DNA from: Streptomyces sp. NBC_01788 | GTDB taxonomy: Bacteria; Actinomycetota; Actinomycetes; Streptomycetales; Streptomycetaceae | Reading direction: 5' to 3' | Length of the DNA stretch: 64,000 nt | Assembly (NCBI RefSeq): GCF_035917575.1 | Contig: NZ_CP109090.1 | Location: 2,852,001 to 2,916,000 of the forward strand | Shown: positions 17,197 to 25,588 of the stretch, in pieces | How positions within the stretch are numbered: position 1 is the first letter of the stretch | Layout: each line of letters starts with the position of its first letter | Notes under the pieces: generated by a model | Seen by the model: the letters and a program-made list of their open reading frames with translations, nothing else | Database searches by the model: none | Told to the model about the DNA's origin: nothing | Position numbers and translations under genes: made by a program

Positions 17197-17209
17197 AGGA
17201 AACTTTCCT
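17197..17209. promoter_or_regulatory. CsnR operator (palindrome AGGAAACTTTCCT)
   Basis: A 13-base palindrome with a central unpaired C, 29 bases before the csnR start. The half site GGAAA fits the operator I recall for the chitosanase repressor CsnR. The AT-rich site, in a leader with no other palindrome, suggests that CsnR represses its own operon until chitosan oligomers arrive. Confidence 0.75.
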
Positions 17210-17238
17210 AACAGTGACTCGCAGGGGAGGGCCCACGC

Positions 17239-18450
17239 ATGTCAGGAACCACCGGCACGCCCGGCACTCCGCGGGTTCTGCGCGCCATGAACGACCGCGC
17301 CGCCCTGGACCTCCTGCTGGAGCACGGGCCGCTGTCGCGCACCCGGATCGGGAAGCTGACCGGCCTGTCAAAGCCGACCGCCTCCCAGCTCCTGGCCCGC
17401 CTGGAGGCCGCCGGGCTGGTCCGCGCCACGGGGACCAGCGAGGGACGACCGGGCCCCAGCGCCCAGCTCTACGCCGTGAATCCGGCCGCCGCCCACGCCG
17501 CCGGGCTGGACGTCAATCCCCTCCGCATCCGCGCCGCCGTCGCCGACATCACCGGCCGCACCGTCGGCGAGTACGAGCTGCCGACCCCCGGCCGGCGCCC
17601 GTCCGAGCCCGTCGTGCAGCGGGTCACCGACGCCCTCGACGGCGCGGTGAAGGCGGCGGGGCTGGCCCGCGGCGACGTGCACCGGCTGGTCATCGGCACC
17701 CCCGGCGCCTTCGACCCCGGCACCGGCCGTCTGCGCTACGCCTCCCACCTGCCCGGCTGGCACTCCCCCACCCTGCTGGACGAACTCGCCGCCGCCCTGC
17801 CGATGCCGGTGGAGTACGAGAACGACGTCAACCTCGTGGCCCTGGCCGAGCAGCGGCTCGGCGCGGCCCGCGGCCACCGGGACTTCGTGCTGCTGTGGAA
17901 CCAGGAGGGCCTCGGCGCCGCCCTGGTGCTCGGCGGCCGCCTGCACCGCGGCTGGACCGGCGGAGCAGGCGAGGTCGGCTTCCTGCCGGTCCCCGGCACC
18001 CCGCTGGTCCGCCAGGTGACCCGGGCCAACAGTGGCGGCTACCAGGAACTGGCCGGCTCGCAGGCGCTGCCGGCACTGGCCAGGGAGCTGGGCATCGAGG
18101 ACCCGCCCGCGGGACCCCCCGCCGCGGCCGCCGCCGAGCTCGTCGCCCGCGCCGCCGACCACGCCACCGGTCCCCACCGCACGTTCCTGGCGGCGTACGC
18201 GACCCGGCTCGCGACCGGTCTCGCCGCCCTCGTCTCCGTCCTCGACCCCGAACTCGTCGTCCTCAGCGGCACCTCGCTCACCGCCGGCGGCGAGGTGCTG
18301 CGCGCCTTGGTCCAGGCCGAGCTGGAGGAACTGGCCGCCTCCCGGCCGCGCCTGGTGGTCGGCGACGTGCATGAACACCCTGTACTGCGGGGCGCGTTGG
18401 AGAGCGCGCTCGCGTCCACCCGCGACGAGGTCTTCGACACCTCGCGCTGA
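17239..18450 (+). CDS. csnR: ROK-family repressor CsnR
   Basis: A 403-residue regulator. The N-terminal winged helix (LLLEHGPLSRTRIGKLTGLS, then KPTASQLLARLEAAGLVR) is followed by a ROK sugar-binding domain with 'VIGTPGAFDPGTGRL', 'ENDVNLVALAEQRLGAARG' and a glycine-rich stretch around 'EGLGAALVLGGRLHRGWTGG'. I do not see the CxCGxxGC zinc site of many ROK proteins. In S. lividans and S. coelicolor, CsnR represses the chitosanase gene and the csnR-K operon. Gene order here (regulator, binding protein, two permeases, GH4 enzyme, kinase) is identical, so the name is given with confidence. It should be released by chitosan-derived oligosaccharides. Confidence 0.93.
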   Translation: MSGTTGTPGTPRVLRAMNDRAALDLLLEHGPLSRTRIGKLTGLSKPTASQLLARLEAAGLVRATGTSEGRPGPSAQLYAVNPAAAHAAGLDVNPLRIRAAVADITGRTVGEYELPTPGRRPSEPVVQRVTDALDGAVKAAGLARGDVHRLVIGTPGAFDPGTGRLRYASHLPGWHSPTLLDELAAALPMPVEYENDVNLVALAEQRLGAARGHRDFVLLWNQEGLGAALVLGGRLHRGWTGGAGEVGFLPVPGTPLVRQVTRANSGGYQELAGSQALPALARELGIEDPPAGPPAAAAAELVARAADHATGPHRTFLAAYATRLATGLAALVSVLDPELVVLSGTSLTAGGEVLRALVQAELEELAASRPRLVVGDVHEHPVLRGALESALASTRDEVFDTSR

Positions 18451-18508
18451 ACCGCCGTACCCGCTCCGCCCCTTCCCTCACCGCCCCCCGTCCCAGGGAG
18501 ATCCAGCC

Positions 18509-19846
18509 ATGCCCGAAGTGTCCCGGAAAGCGGCCCTAGCCCTCGCAGCCTCCGCCGCCATGGCACTGCTCGCCACCGCCTGTACCGGTCAGCCCGACGC
18601 CGGCGCGAACGACGACGCGTCGAAGGACACGACCATCAACTTCTGGCACGCCTGGAGCGATCCGAGCGAGGTGAAGGCCGTCACGTCGCTGATCGACGGC
18701 TTCCGGAAGGCGCACCCGAACATCCGCGTCAACGTCGTCGGCAACATGACCGACGACAAGATCAACCAGGCGCTGCGCACCGGCGGCGCCAAGGCGCCCG
18801 ACGTGATCTCCTCCTTCACCACCAACAACGTCGGCAAGTTCTGCTCCTCGGGCGCGCTGGTCGATCTCAACCCGTTCTTCGAGAAGACGGGCACGGACCC
18901 GGAGAAGACCTTCCCGAAGGCGATGAACGAGTACACCCAGTTCGACGGCAAGCGCTGCACGGTGCCGCTGCTGGGCGACGCCTACGGCCTCTACTACAAC
19001 AAGGACGCCTTCGCCGCGGCCGGCATCAAGAACCCCCCGAGGACCTGGTCCGAGTTCGAGGCCGACGCCAAGAAGCTGACGATCCCCCAGGCCGACGGCT
19101 ACCGGCAGCTCGGCTTCATGCCGGACTACCACGGCTGGGAGTCGACGACCGAGCACTACTTCGCGCAGTTCTCCCCGGCGTACTTCGACTCCAGCGGCAA
19201 GTCGAGCCTGGCCACGGACCCCGCGTTCGAGAAGGGCTTCACCCTTCAGAAGCGGCTCGTGGACGAACTCGGCGGCTACCGGAAGCTCGAGAAGTACCGC
19301 GCGGGCCTCGGCGACGAGTGGGGCCCCAAGCACCCCTTCCACACCGGCCAGGTGGCCATGCAGCTCGATGGCGAGTGGCGCCTTGGCATGGCCGAGGAGG
19401 CCAAGCCGAAGTTCGAGATCGGCGTCGCCCCGCTGCCCGTCCCCGACGACCAGGCCGGCCAGTACGGCAAGGGCTACATCACCGGCACCATCGCCGGCAT
19501 CGCCGCCACCAGCAAGAAGCAGAACGCCGCCTGGAAGCTGGTGAAGTACATGACCACGGACACCGACGCGGTGGTCGGCTTCGCCAACGACATCCACAAC
19601 GTGCCCTCCACGCTGGCGGCGCTGAAGTCCCCGAAGCTGAAGTACGACCCGCGCTTCAAGACGTTCCTGGACATCGCCGCCAACCCGGACTCGACCACGA
19701 CGCCCGCCTCCATCAACGGCGGCCAGTATCTGGTGACGATCCAGCAGTTCGGCTACGACTACGAGAGCGGCAGGGCCAAGGACCTCAAGGCGGGCCTGCT
19801 CAGGACGGCCCAGCAGATCGACACGGACATCGCGCAGGCGAAGTAG
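18509..19846 (+). CDS. csnE: Solute-binding lipoprotein CsnE (chitosan oligosaccharide uptake)
   Basis: A 445-residue extracytoplasmic sugar-binding protein of ABC family 1. The lipoprotein signal peptide runs to the cysteine in 'LLATACTGQ' (about residue 27). The mature protein has 'INFWHAWSDPSEVKAVTSLI', 'VVGNMTDDKINQALRTGGAK', 'VPLLGDAYGLYYNKDAFAAA' and a C-terminal 'AAWKLVKYMTTDTDAVVGF', all typical of family-1 binding proteins. It delivers substrate to CsnF/CsnG. No ATPase gene is in the cluster, so the shared Streptomyces sugar ATPase MsiK probably energises import (established for similar systems, inferred here). Confidence 0.93.
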   Translation: MPEVSRKAALALAASAAMALLATACTGQPDAGANDDASKDTTINFWHAWSDPSEVKAVTSLIDGFRKAHPNIRVNVVGNMTDDKINQALRTGGAKAPDVISSFTTNNVGKFCSSGALVDLNPFFEKTGTDPEKTFPKAMNEYTQFDGKRCTVPLLGDAYGLYYNKDAFAAAGIKNPPRTWSEFEADAKKLTIPQADGYRQLGFMPDYHGWESTTEHYFAQFSPAYFDSSGKSSLATDPAFEKGFTLQKRLVDELGGYRKLEKYRAGLGDEWGPKHPFHTGQVAMQLDGEWRLGMAEEAKPKFEIGVAPLPVPDDQAGQYGKGYITGTIAGIAATSKKQNAAWKLVKYMTTDTDAVVGFANDIHNVPSTLAALKSPKLKYDPRFKTFLDIAANPDSTTTPASINGGQYLVTIQQFGYDYESGRAKDLKAGLLRTAQQIDTDIAQAK

Positions 19847-19852
19847 GCGCGC

Positions 19853-20794
19853 ATGACCACCATCACCCTGGCGTCCAAGCGCCGCCGCTCGGCGCTGAAG
19901 ACCCTCGCCTTCATGTCTCCGTGGCTGATCGGCTTCGCGGTCTTCTTCGCCTATCCGCTGATCTCCACCGTCTACTTCTCGTTCATGCACTACGACGGCT
20001 TCGGGCCGCCGACGTGGCGCGGCACCAGGAACTGGACGTACGTCTTCCAGAGCTACCCGCTGTTCTGGCCGGCCCTGCGCAACACGCTCTGGCTGGTCCT
20101 GGTGATGGTGACCCTGCGGGTGGTCTTCGGGCTCGGCGTGGGTCTGCTGATCACCAGGATCAGAACGGGCACGGGTGTCTTCCGCACCCTGTTCTATCTG
20201 CCCTACCTGGCCCCGCCCGTGGCGGCGACCATGGCCTTCGCCTTCCTCCTCAACCCCGGCACGGGCCCGGTCAACTCCCTCCTGGAGCGGGTCGGGATCC
20301 CCGCGCCCGGCTGGTTCGGCGACCCCACCTGGTCCAAACCGGCGCTGACGATGCTCGCCCTGTGGGGAGTGGGCGACCTGATGGTCATCTTCATGGCCGC
20401 GCTGCTCGACGTGCCCACGGAGCAGTACGAGGCCGCGGAGCTGGACGGCGCTTCGCCCTGGCAGCGCTTCCGGTACGTCACGCTGCCGAACATCTCGCCG
20501 ATCGTGATGTTCGCGGTGGTCACGGGTGTGATCCAGACGATGCAGTACTACACCCAGCCGCTGATCGCCGGAAAGGTCGCCTCGGGCGTGATCCAGGGCG
20601 CGGGCACCCAGTTCGAGCCCGGCTATCCGGAGAGGTCCACGCTCACCCTCCCCCAGCTCGTCTACAACCTCGGCTTCCAGCGCTTCGAGTACGGCCCGGC
20701 CTGCGTGGTGGCGCTGGTGCTGTTCGCCCTGTCGATGGTGTTCACCGCGTTCCTGATGCGGCGCCGGGGCGGTCTCATCCAGGCAGGTGACTGA
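19853..20794 (+). CDS. csnF: Sugar ABC permease CsnF
   Basis: A 313-residue integral membrane protein with six predicted helices. The first is in 'TLAFMSPWLIGFAVFFAYPL'. The EAA motif that contacts the ATPase is seen as 'EQYEAAELDGASPWQRFRYV' followed by TLPNISP. It is the MalF-type partner of CsnG. It begins six bases after the csnE stop and ends two bases before csnG, so the operon is tightly packed. The role is uptake of chitosan oligosaccharides. Confidence 0.93.
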   Translation: MTTITLASKRRRSALKTLAFMSPWLIGFAVFFAYPLISTVYFSFMHYDGFGPPTWRGTRNWTYVFQSYPLFWPALRNTLWLVLVMVTLRVVFGLGVGLLITRIRTGTGVFRTLFYLPYLAPPVAATMAFAFLLNPGTGPVNSLLERVGIPAPGWFGDPTWSKPALTMLALWGVGDLMVIFMAALLDVPTEQYEAAELDGASPWQRFRYVTLPNISPIVMFAVVTGVIQTMQYYTQPLIAGKVASGVIQGAGTQFEPGYPERSTLTLPQLVYNLGFQRFEYGPACVVALVLFALSMVFTAFLMRRRGGLIQAGD

Positions 20795-20796
20795 CG

Positions 20797-21690
20797 ATGA
20801 CCCAACTACTGGACAGACCGGCGGGGTTGAAGGCCCGGCCCTCCCCCGCCGAACGCACGGCCCGCCGCAGGGCGGCGCTGGAGTGGATCGCGGTCCACTC
20901 GCTCGGCGTGGCGGCCGCCCTGTTCTTCGTCCTGCCCTTCGTGTTCGTCCTGCTGACCTCGCTGATGAGCGACAGCCAGGCCCTCAGCCGCGATCTGGTC
21001 CCGCACACCTGGGAGTGGGGCAACTACAAGAAGGTCCTCGACACCCCGGGCTTCCTCACCTGGTGGCGGAACACGCTGGTCTACGCCGGTCTCGGCACGG
21101 TCCTCACTGTGGCGTCCTCGCTGCCCGTGGCGTACGCGCTGGCGAAGTTCCGCTTCCGGGGCCGCAACCTGTCGCTCATGCTGGTGATCTCGATGATGAT
21201 GCTGCCCCCGCAGGTGGTCATCATCCCGATGTACCTGTTCTGGGCCAAGCAGCTGGACCTGTCCGGCACGTTGTGGCCGCTGATCATCCCGATGGCGTTC
21301 GGCGACGCGTTCTCCGTCTTCCTGCTGCGGCAGTTCCTGACGACCATTCCGAACGAGTACCTGGACGCGGCGAGGGTCGACGGCTGCGGCGAGCTGCGCA
21401 CGCTGCTGAAGGTCGTCGTCCCCATGGCCAGACCCGGTCTCGCGGCCGTCGCCCTCTTCCAGTTCTTCTACGCCTGGAACGACTACTTCGGCCCGCAGAT
21501 CTACGCCTCGGAGAACCCGGGCGCGTGGACCCTGTCCTACGGCCTTGAGTCCTTCAAGGGGGCCCACCACACCGACTGGAACCTCACCATGGCCGCGACC
21601 GTTCTGGTCATGGCCCCCGTGATCCTCGTGTTCTTCTTCGCGCAGAAGGCGTTCGTCGAGGGCGTCACACTCACCGGAGTGAAGGGCTGA
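20797..21690 (+). CDS. csnG: Sugar ABC permease CsnG
   Basis: A 297-residue MalG-type permease. After a basic N-terminus, helix 1 is 'LGVAAALFFVLPFVFVLLTS'. The EAA loop is 'NEYLDAARVDGCGELRTLLK' followed by VVVPMARPGL. Six helices are predicted, and the protein ends 'AFVEGVTLTGVKG', the usual MalG terminus. It forms the translocation pore with CsnF, and csnH follows after five bases. Confidence 0.93.
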   Translation: MTQLLDRPAGLKARPSPAERTARRRAALEWIAVHSLGVAAALFFVLPFVFVLLTSLMSDSQALSRDLVPHTWEWGNYKKVLDTPGFLTWWRNTLVYAGLGTVLTVASSLPVAYALAKFRFRGRNLSLMLVISMMMLPPQVVIIPMYLFWAKQLDLSGTLWPLIIPMAFGDAFSVFLLRQFLTTIPNEYLDAARVDGCGELRTLLKVVVPMARPGLAAVALFQFFYAWNDYFGPQIYASENPGAWTLSYGLESFKGAHHTDWNLTMAATVLVMAPVILVFFFAQKAFVEGVTLTGVKG

Positions 21691-21695
21691 ACAGC

Positions 21696-22961
21696 ATGAA
21701 ACTCACCGTGGTCGGCGGCGGCTCGACCTACACCCCCGAACTCGTGGACGGTTTCGCGCGTCTGCGGGACACCCTGCCCGTCGAGGAACTCGTGCTGGTG
21801 GACCCGGCGGCGGACCGCCTGGAGCTGGTGGGCGGGCTGGCCCGCCGCATCTTCGCCCACCAGGGCCACCCGGGCCGCGTCGTCACCACCTCCGACCTGG
21901 ACGCGGCCGTCGACGGCGCCGACGCGGTACTGCTCCAGTTGCGCGTCGGCGGCCAGGCGGCCCGGCAGCAGGACGAGACATGGCCCCTGGAGTGCGGCTG
22001 CGTCGGCCAGGAGACCACCGGCGCGGGCGGCCTGGCCAAGGCGCTGCGCACGGTCCCGGTGGTCCTGGACATCGCCGACCGGGTCCGCCGCGCCAACCCG
22101 GACGCCTGGATCATCGACTTCACCAACCCGGTCGGCATCGTCACCCGCGCCCTGCTGCGGGCCGGCCACCGGGCGGTCGGCCTGTGCAACGTGGCGATCG
22201 GCCTCCAGCGCAAGTTCGCGGGGATGCTCGGCCTCGCGCCCGCCGACATCCACCTGGACCACGTGGGCCTGAACCACCTCACCTGGGAGACGGCGGTGCG
22301 CCTGGGCGGCCCGGAGGGCGAGGACGTACTGCCCCGGCTCCTGGCCGAGCACGGCGGGACGATCGCCGGCGACCTGCGCCTGCCCCGCCCGCTCCTGGAC
22401 CGTCTGGGCGTGGTCCCCTCCTACTACCTGCGCTACTACTACGCGCACGACGAGGTCGTGGAGGAACTGCGCACCAAGCCGTCCCGCGCGGCCGAAGTGG
22501 CCGCGATGGAGCGGGAGCTGCTGACGATGTACGGCGATCCGACCCTGGTGGAGAAGCCCGCCCTGCTCGCCCGGCGCGGCGGCGCCTACTACTCGGAGGC
22601 GGCCGTGGACCTGGCGGCGGCCCTGCTCGGCGGAGGGGGCAACCCGTACCAGGTGGTGAACACGTACAACAAGGGCACCCTACCCTTCCTCCCGGACGAC
22701 GCGGTGATCGAGGTGCAGGCGGCCGTGGACTCCAAGGGCGCGGCCCCCCTGCCCGTCCCCGCCGTGGACCCGCTGTACGCGGGCCTGATGGCCGATGTGA
22801 CGGCGTGCGAGGACCTGGCCCTGGAGGCGGCCCTGCGCGGCGGCCGGGACCGTGTCTTCCGCGCCCTCCTCGCACACCCCCTGATCGGCCAGTACGCCTA
22901 CGCCGAGACCCTCACCGACCAACTCGTCGCACACAACCGGGAGTACCTCGCGTGGGCCTGA
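21696..22961 (+). CDS. csnH: GH4 NAD-dependent glycosidase CsnH
   Basis: A 421-residue cytoplasmic family 4 glycoside hydrolase, which uses NAD+ and a divalent metal in a redox-assisted mechanism. Visible features are the Rossmann loop 'VVGGGSTYTPELVDGF', 'IIDFTNPVGIVTRALL', the metal-binding Cys in 'GLCNVAIG', and 'VGLNHLTW' with its metal-binding His. In this operon it should cleave imported chitosan oligomers, possibly after phosphorylation by the kinase encoded next. The csnK start lies 10 bases inside the end of csnH. Confidence 0.92.
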   Translation: MKLTVVGGGSTYTPELVDGFARLRDTLPVEELVLVDPAADRLELVGGLARRIFAHQGHPGRVVTTSDLDAAVDGADAVLLQLRVGGQAARQQDETWPLECGCVGQETTGAGGLAKALRTVPVVLDIADRVRRANPDAWIIDFTNPVGIVTRALLRAGHRAVGLCNVAIGLQRKFAGMLGLAPADIHLDHVGLNHLTWETAVRLGGPEGEDVLPRLLAEHGGTIAGDLRLPRPLLDRLGVVPSYYLRYYYAHDEVVEELRTKPSRAAEVAAMERELLTMYGDPTLVEKPALLARRGGAYYSEAAVDLAAALLGGGGNPYQVVNTYNKGTLPFLPDDAVIEVQAAVDSKGAAPLPVPAVDPLYAGLMADVTACEDLALEAALRGGRDRVFRALLAHPLIGQYAYAETLTDQLVAHNREYLAWA

Positions 22962-23923
22962 CCGCAAGCGTCCTCGCCATCGACGCGGGCAACAGCAAGA
23001 CCGACGTCGCGGTGGTGGCGGCCGACGGGCACGTCCTCGCCACGGCCCGCGGCGGCGGGTTCCGGCCGCCCGCCGTGGGCGTCCGGACCGCGGTGGACGC
23101 CCTGGAGGAGGCGGTCCGGCGGGCGTACGCGCAGGCCGGCGTCACCGGCGCCGGCCATGTCTCGGCCTGCCTGGCCAACGCCGATCTGCCGGTGGAGGAG
23201 GAACAGTTGGCGTCGGCGCTGCACGCGCGCGCGTGGGGCACGACGGTGGAGGTCCGCAACGACACGTTCGCGATCCTGCGCGCGGGCGTGGCCGAACCGC
23301 GCGGGGTCGCGGTGGTCTGCGGCGCCGGCATCAACTGCGTCGGCATGCTCCCGGACGGCCGCACCGCCCGCTTCCCCGCGCTCGGCCGGGTCTCCGGCGA
23401 CTGGGGCGGCGGCTGGGGCCTGGCGGAGGAGGCCCTGTGGTACGCGGCGCGCGCGGAGGACGGCCGCGGCGCGCCCACCGCCCTGTCCCGCACCCTCCCC
23501 GCCCACTTCGGCCTCGACTCCATGTACGCCCTCATCGAGGCGCTGCACCTGGGGCACGTCGACCACCTCCGGCGCCACGAGCTGGCCCCGGTCCTGTTCG
23601 CCACGGCCGACCAGGGCGATCCGGTCGCCCGCACGATCGTCGACCGCCAGGCCGAGGAGGTGGTGGCCATGGCCACGGTCGCGCTGACCCGCCTCGGCCT
23701 GCTCGACGAGGAGACGCCCGTCGTCCTCGGCGGCAGTGTCCTCGCCGCCCGCCACCCCCGGCTCGACGACGCCGTCCGCGACCTGCTCGCCGACCGCGCC
23801 CCCAAGGCGGTCCCGCGGGTCGTCACGGCCCGTCCGGTCCTGGGCGCGGCCCTGCTGGGCCTGGACCACGTGGGAGCACCGACGGCGGCCCTGGAAAGGG
23901 TGCGGGCCCACTTCGAAGAGTGA
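22952..23923 (+). CDS. csnK: Amino-sugar kinase CsnK (BadF/BcrA ATPase family)
   Basis: A 323-residue kinase from a GTG overlapping csnH. It begins with the ASKHA phosphate loop 'VLAIDAGNSKTDVAVVAADG'. Later come 'VEVRNDTFAILRAGV' with the catalytic Asp region, 'AVVCGAGINCVGMLPDG', 'RVSGDWGGGWGLAEEALW' and the adenosine motif 'PVVLGGSVLAARHPRLDD'. This is the N-acetylglucosamine kinase-like BadF/BadG/BcrA/BcrD group. Phosphorylation of glucosamine or short chitosan oligomers is the likely role. A hairpin with a repeat-filled loop follows and probably ends the operon. Confidence 0.9.
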   Translation: MGLTASVLAIDAGNSKTDVAVVAADGHVLATARGGGFRPPAVGVRTAVDALEEAVRRAYAQAGVTGAGHVSACLANADLPVEEEQLASALHARAWGTTVEVRNDTFAILRAGVAEPRGVAVVCGAGINCVGMLPDGRTARFPALGRVSGDWGGGWGLAEEALWYAARAEDGRGAPTALSRTLPAHFGLDSMYALIEALHLGHVDHLRRHELAPVLFATADQGDPVARTIVDRQAEEVVAMATVALTRLGLLDEETPVVLGGSVLAARHPRLDDAVRDLLADRAPKAVPRVVTARPVLGAALLGLDHVGAPTAALERVRAHFEE

Positions 23924-23932
23924 GGTGCCGGT

Positions 23933-23994
23933 GGTTCCCCGCGAAGACCCGGGAGGCGTAGGAGGCGTAGGAGGCTTGGGAGGCGCGGGGAACC
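23933..23994 (+). terminator. csn operon terminator with tandem-repeat loop
   Basis: A perfect 11-bp stem, GGTTCCCCGCG / CGCGGGGAACC, encloses a 40-base loop. The loop holds four tandem 9-mers (23952-23987): GGAGGCGTA twice, then GGAGGCTTG and GGAGGCGCG. The stem starts nine bases after the csnK stop. Confidence 0.75.
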
Positions 23995-24139
23995 GAACTG
24001 ATTCTCCCGGCGTATACATGGGCAAGGGGTGGTACGGGGCGAGCGCACACGGTTCGGCCGAGATCGGGTGAAGACCGGTGCGAATGCCGGTCACGGCAGC
24101 GATACTTGCGGCGACGGATGACCATGGGGGAGGTCAGCA

Positions 24140-25588
24140 GTGACACAACCGCCGACGAGCAGACCGGCACCGCCGGGCCCGGGCCTGCCCACGCTGCCGG
24201 CGGTCCCGCCGCAGCGCGCTGCCCCCGTCGTCGCCGTCCAGCCCCCGTCGCCCCCGCGCCGCACCGCCTTCGCCGAGGGCGCCGAGCGCCTGCGCACCGC
24301 CGCCACCACCGAGCCCGGCCGCCTCCGCGTCATCGGCGCCGTCCTCGCCCTCCTCGTCGTGGCCTTCGGCGCCGTCACCGCCCTCCAGACCACCGACCGC
24401 GCCACGGCAGCCGACGACGTCCTCCATCGCAGCCAGCCGCTCAGCTCCGACGCTGCCGACATCTACCGCTCGCTCGCCGACGCCAACACCATGGCGACCA
24501 GCGGCTATCTGGCCGGTCTCCAGGAGACGGCGGCCACCCGCGAACGCTACGAGTCCGACATCCGCACGGCCGCCGCCAAGCTGGTCACCGCCGCCGCCAA
24601 CTCCGCTCCCGGCAGCCCCTCCGCGGCCACCATCACCAAGCTCAACCAGCTCCTGCCGCGCTACAAGGGCCTGGTCGAGTCCGCCCGTGCCAACAACCGC
24701 CAGGGCTTCCCGGTCGGCGGCGCGTACCTGCGCGCCGCCAACGACACCATGCAGAACGAGATGCTCCCGGCGGCCGAGGACCTGTACCAGAAGGAGAACC
24801 AGCGGCTGCGCTCCGACTACGGGGACGCGACACCGTACCCGTGGGCCGCGATCGCCCTCGGCGTCGTCGCCCTGGCCGCCCTCGCCTGGGCCCAGCGGCG
24901 CAACTACCGGCGGACGAACCGGGTGCTGAACCACGGCCTGGTCGCCGCGAGCGCCGCCACCGCCGTCGTCCTGCTGTGGCTGGTGATAGGCCACAGCGTC
25001 GCGCGCGCGGGACTCAACGGCTCCTACACGCACGGCGTGCGCTCGCTGAACGTGCTGCACGACGCCCGTATCGCCTCCCTCAAGGCCCGCAGCGACGAGA
25101 ACCTCACCCTGGTCAGCCGCGGCGCGGAGACCAGAACGCTGAAGGACGGCACGGTCATGGACGCCTACGACTGGGCGTACGACCAGGAGCTCGGCACCCT
25201 CGCCAGGACGCTGAACCGGGCCGGCACCCTCGCGGAGGACCCCGGGGGCAGGAAGCCGGTGGACACGGCGAACGAGTCGATGAAGGTGTGGAAGCAACGG
25301 CACGAACTGGCCCGCCAGGCCAACGACTCGGGCGACTACCAGAAGGCACGCGACCGGGTCATCGGCACCACCGCCGAGGACCGGGCGCAGTCCACGGGTG
25401 ACTGCTTCGACAACGTCGACGCCTCCCTCGCGTCGGCGCTCACCCATGAGACGGGCAGGTTCCGGCAGGCCGCGCAGGACGGCCGGACCGCCATGACGGG
25501 CCTGCCCGCCGGCTCCGCCGTGCTCGCGGTGCTCGGCGCGGCCGGCGCGGTCCTGGGCATCGGACGCAGGCTTTCGGAGTACCGGTGA
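24140..25588 (+). CDS. glnX: GlnX-like four-helix membrane sensor
   Basis: A 482-residue protein from a GTG preceded by GGGAGG. A cytoplasmic Pro-rich N-terminus (1-60) is followed by four membrane segments at about 62-82 (VIGAVLALLVVAFGAVTAL), 233-250, 267-290 and 452-475, leaving two extracytoplasmic helical domains. This topology, plus direct coupling to a glutamine-binding-type protein and a PknG-like kinase three genes on, matches mycobacterial GlnX. In M. tuberculosis, GlnX relays amino-acid binding by GlnH to PknG. The first external domain resembles a four-helix-bundle sensor (LADANTMATSGYLAGLQETA). Assignment rests more on context than sequence. Confidence 0.75.
   Translation: MTQPPTSRPAPPGPGLPTLPAVPPQRAAPVVAVQPPSPPRRTAFAEGAERLRTAATTEPGRLRVIGAVLALLVVAFGAVTALQTTDRATAADDVLHRSQPLSSDAADIYRSLADANTMATSGYLAGLQETAATRERYESDIRTAAAKLVTAAANSAPGSPSAATITKLNQLLPRYKGLVESARANNRQGFPVGGAYLRAANDTMQNEMLPAAEDLYQKENQRLRSDYGDATPYPWAAIALGVVALAALAWAQRRNYRRTNRVLNHGLVAASAATAVVLLWLVIGHSVARAGLNGSYTHGVRSLNVLHDARIASLKARSDENLTLVSRGAETRTLKDGTVMDAYDWAYDQELGTLARTLNRAGTLAEDPGGRKPVDTANESMKVWKQRHELARQANDSGDYQKARDRVIGTTAEDRAQSTGDCFDNVDASLASALTHETGRFRQAAQDGRTAMTGLPAGSAVLAVLGAAGAVLGIGRRLSEYR

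Noticed and set aside
17239..23923. csn cluster considered as a generic cellobiose or N-acetylglucosamine uptake operon
   Set aside because: The exact order of ROK regulator, family-1 binding protein, two permeases, GH4 enzyme and BadF-type kinase, plus the GGAAA palindrome, fits the csnR-K system better.
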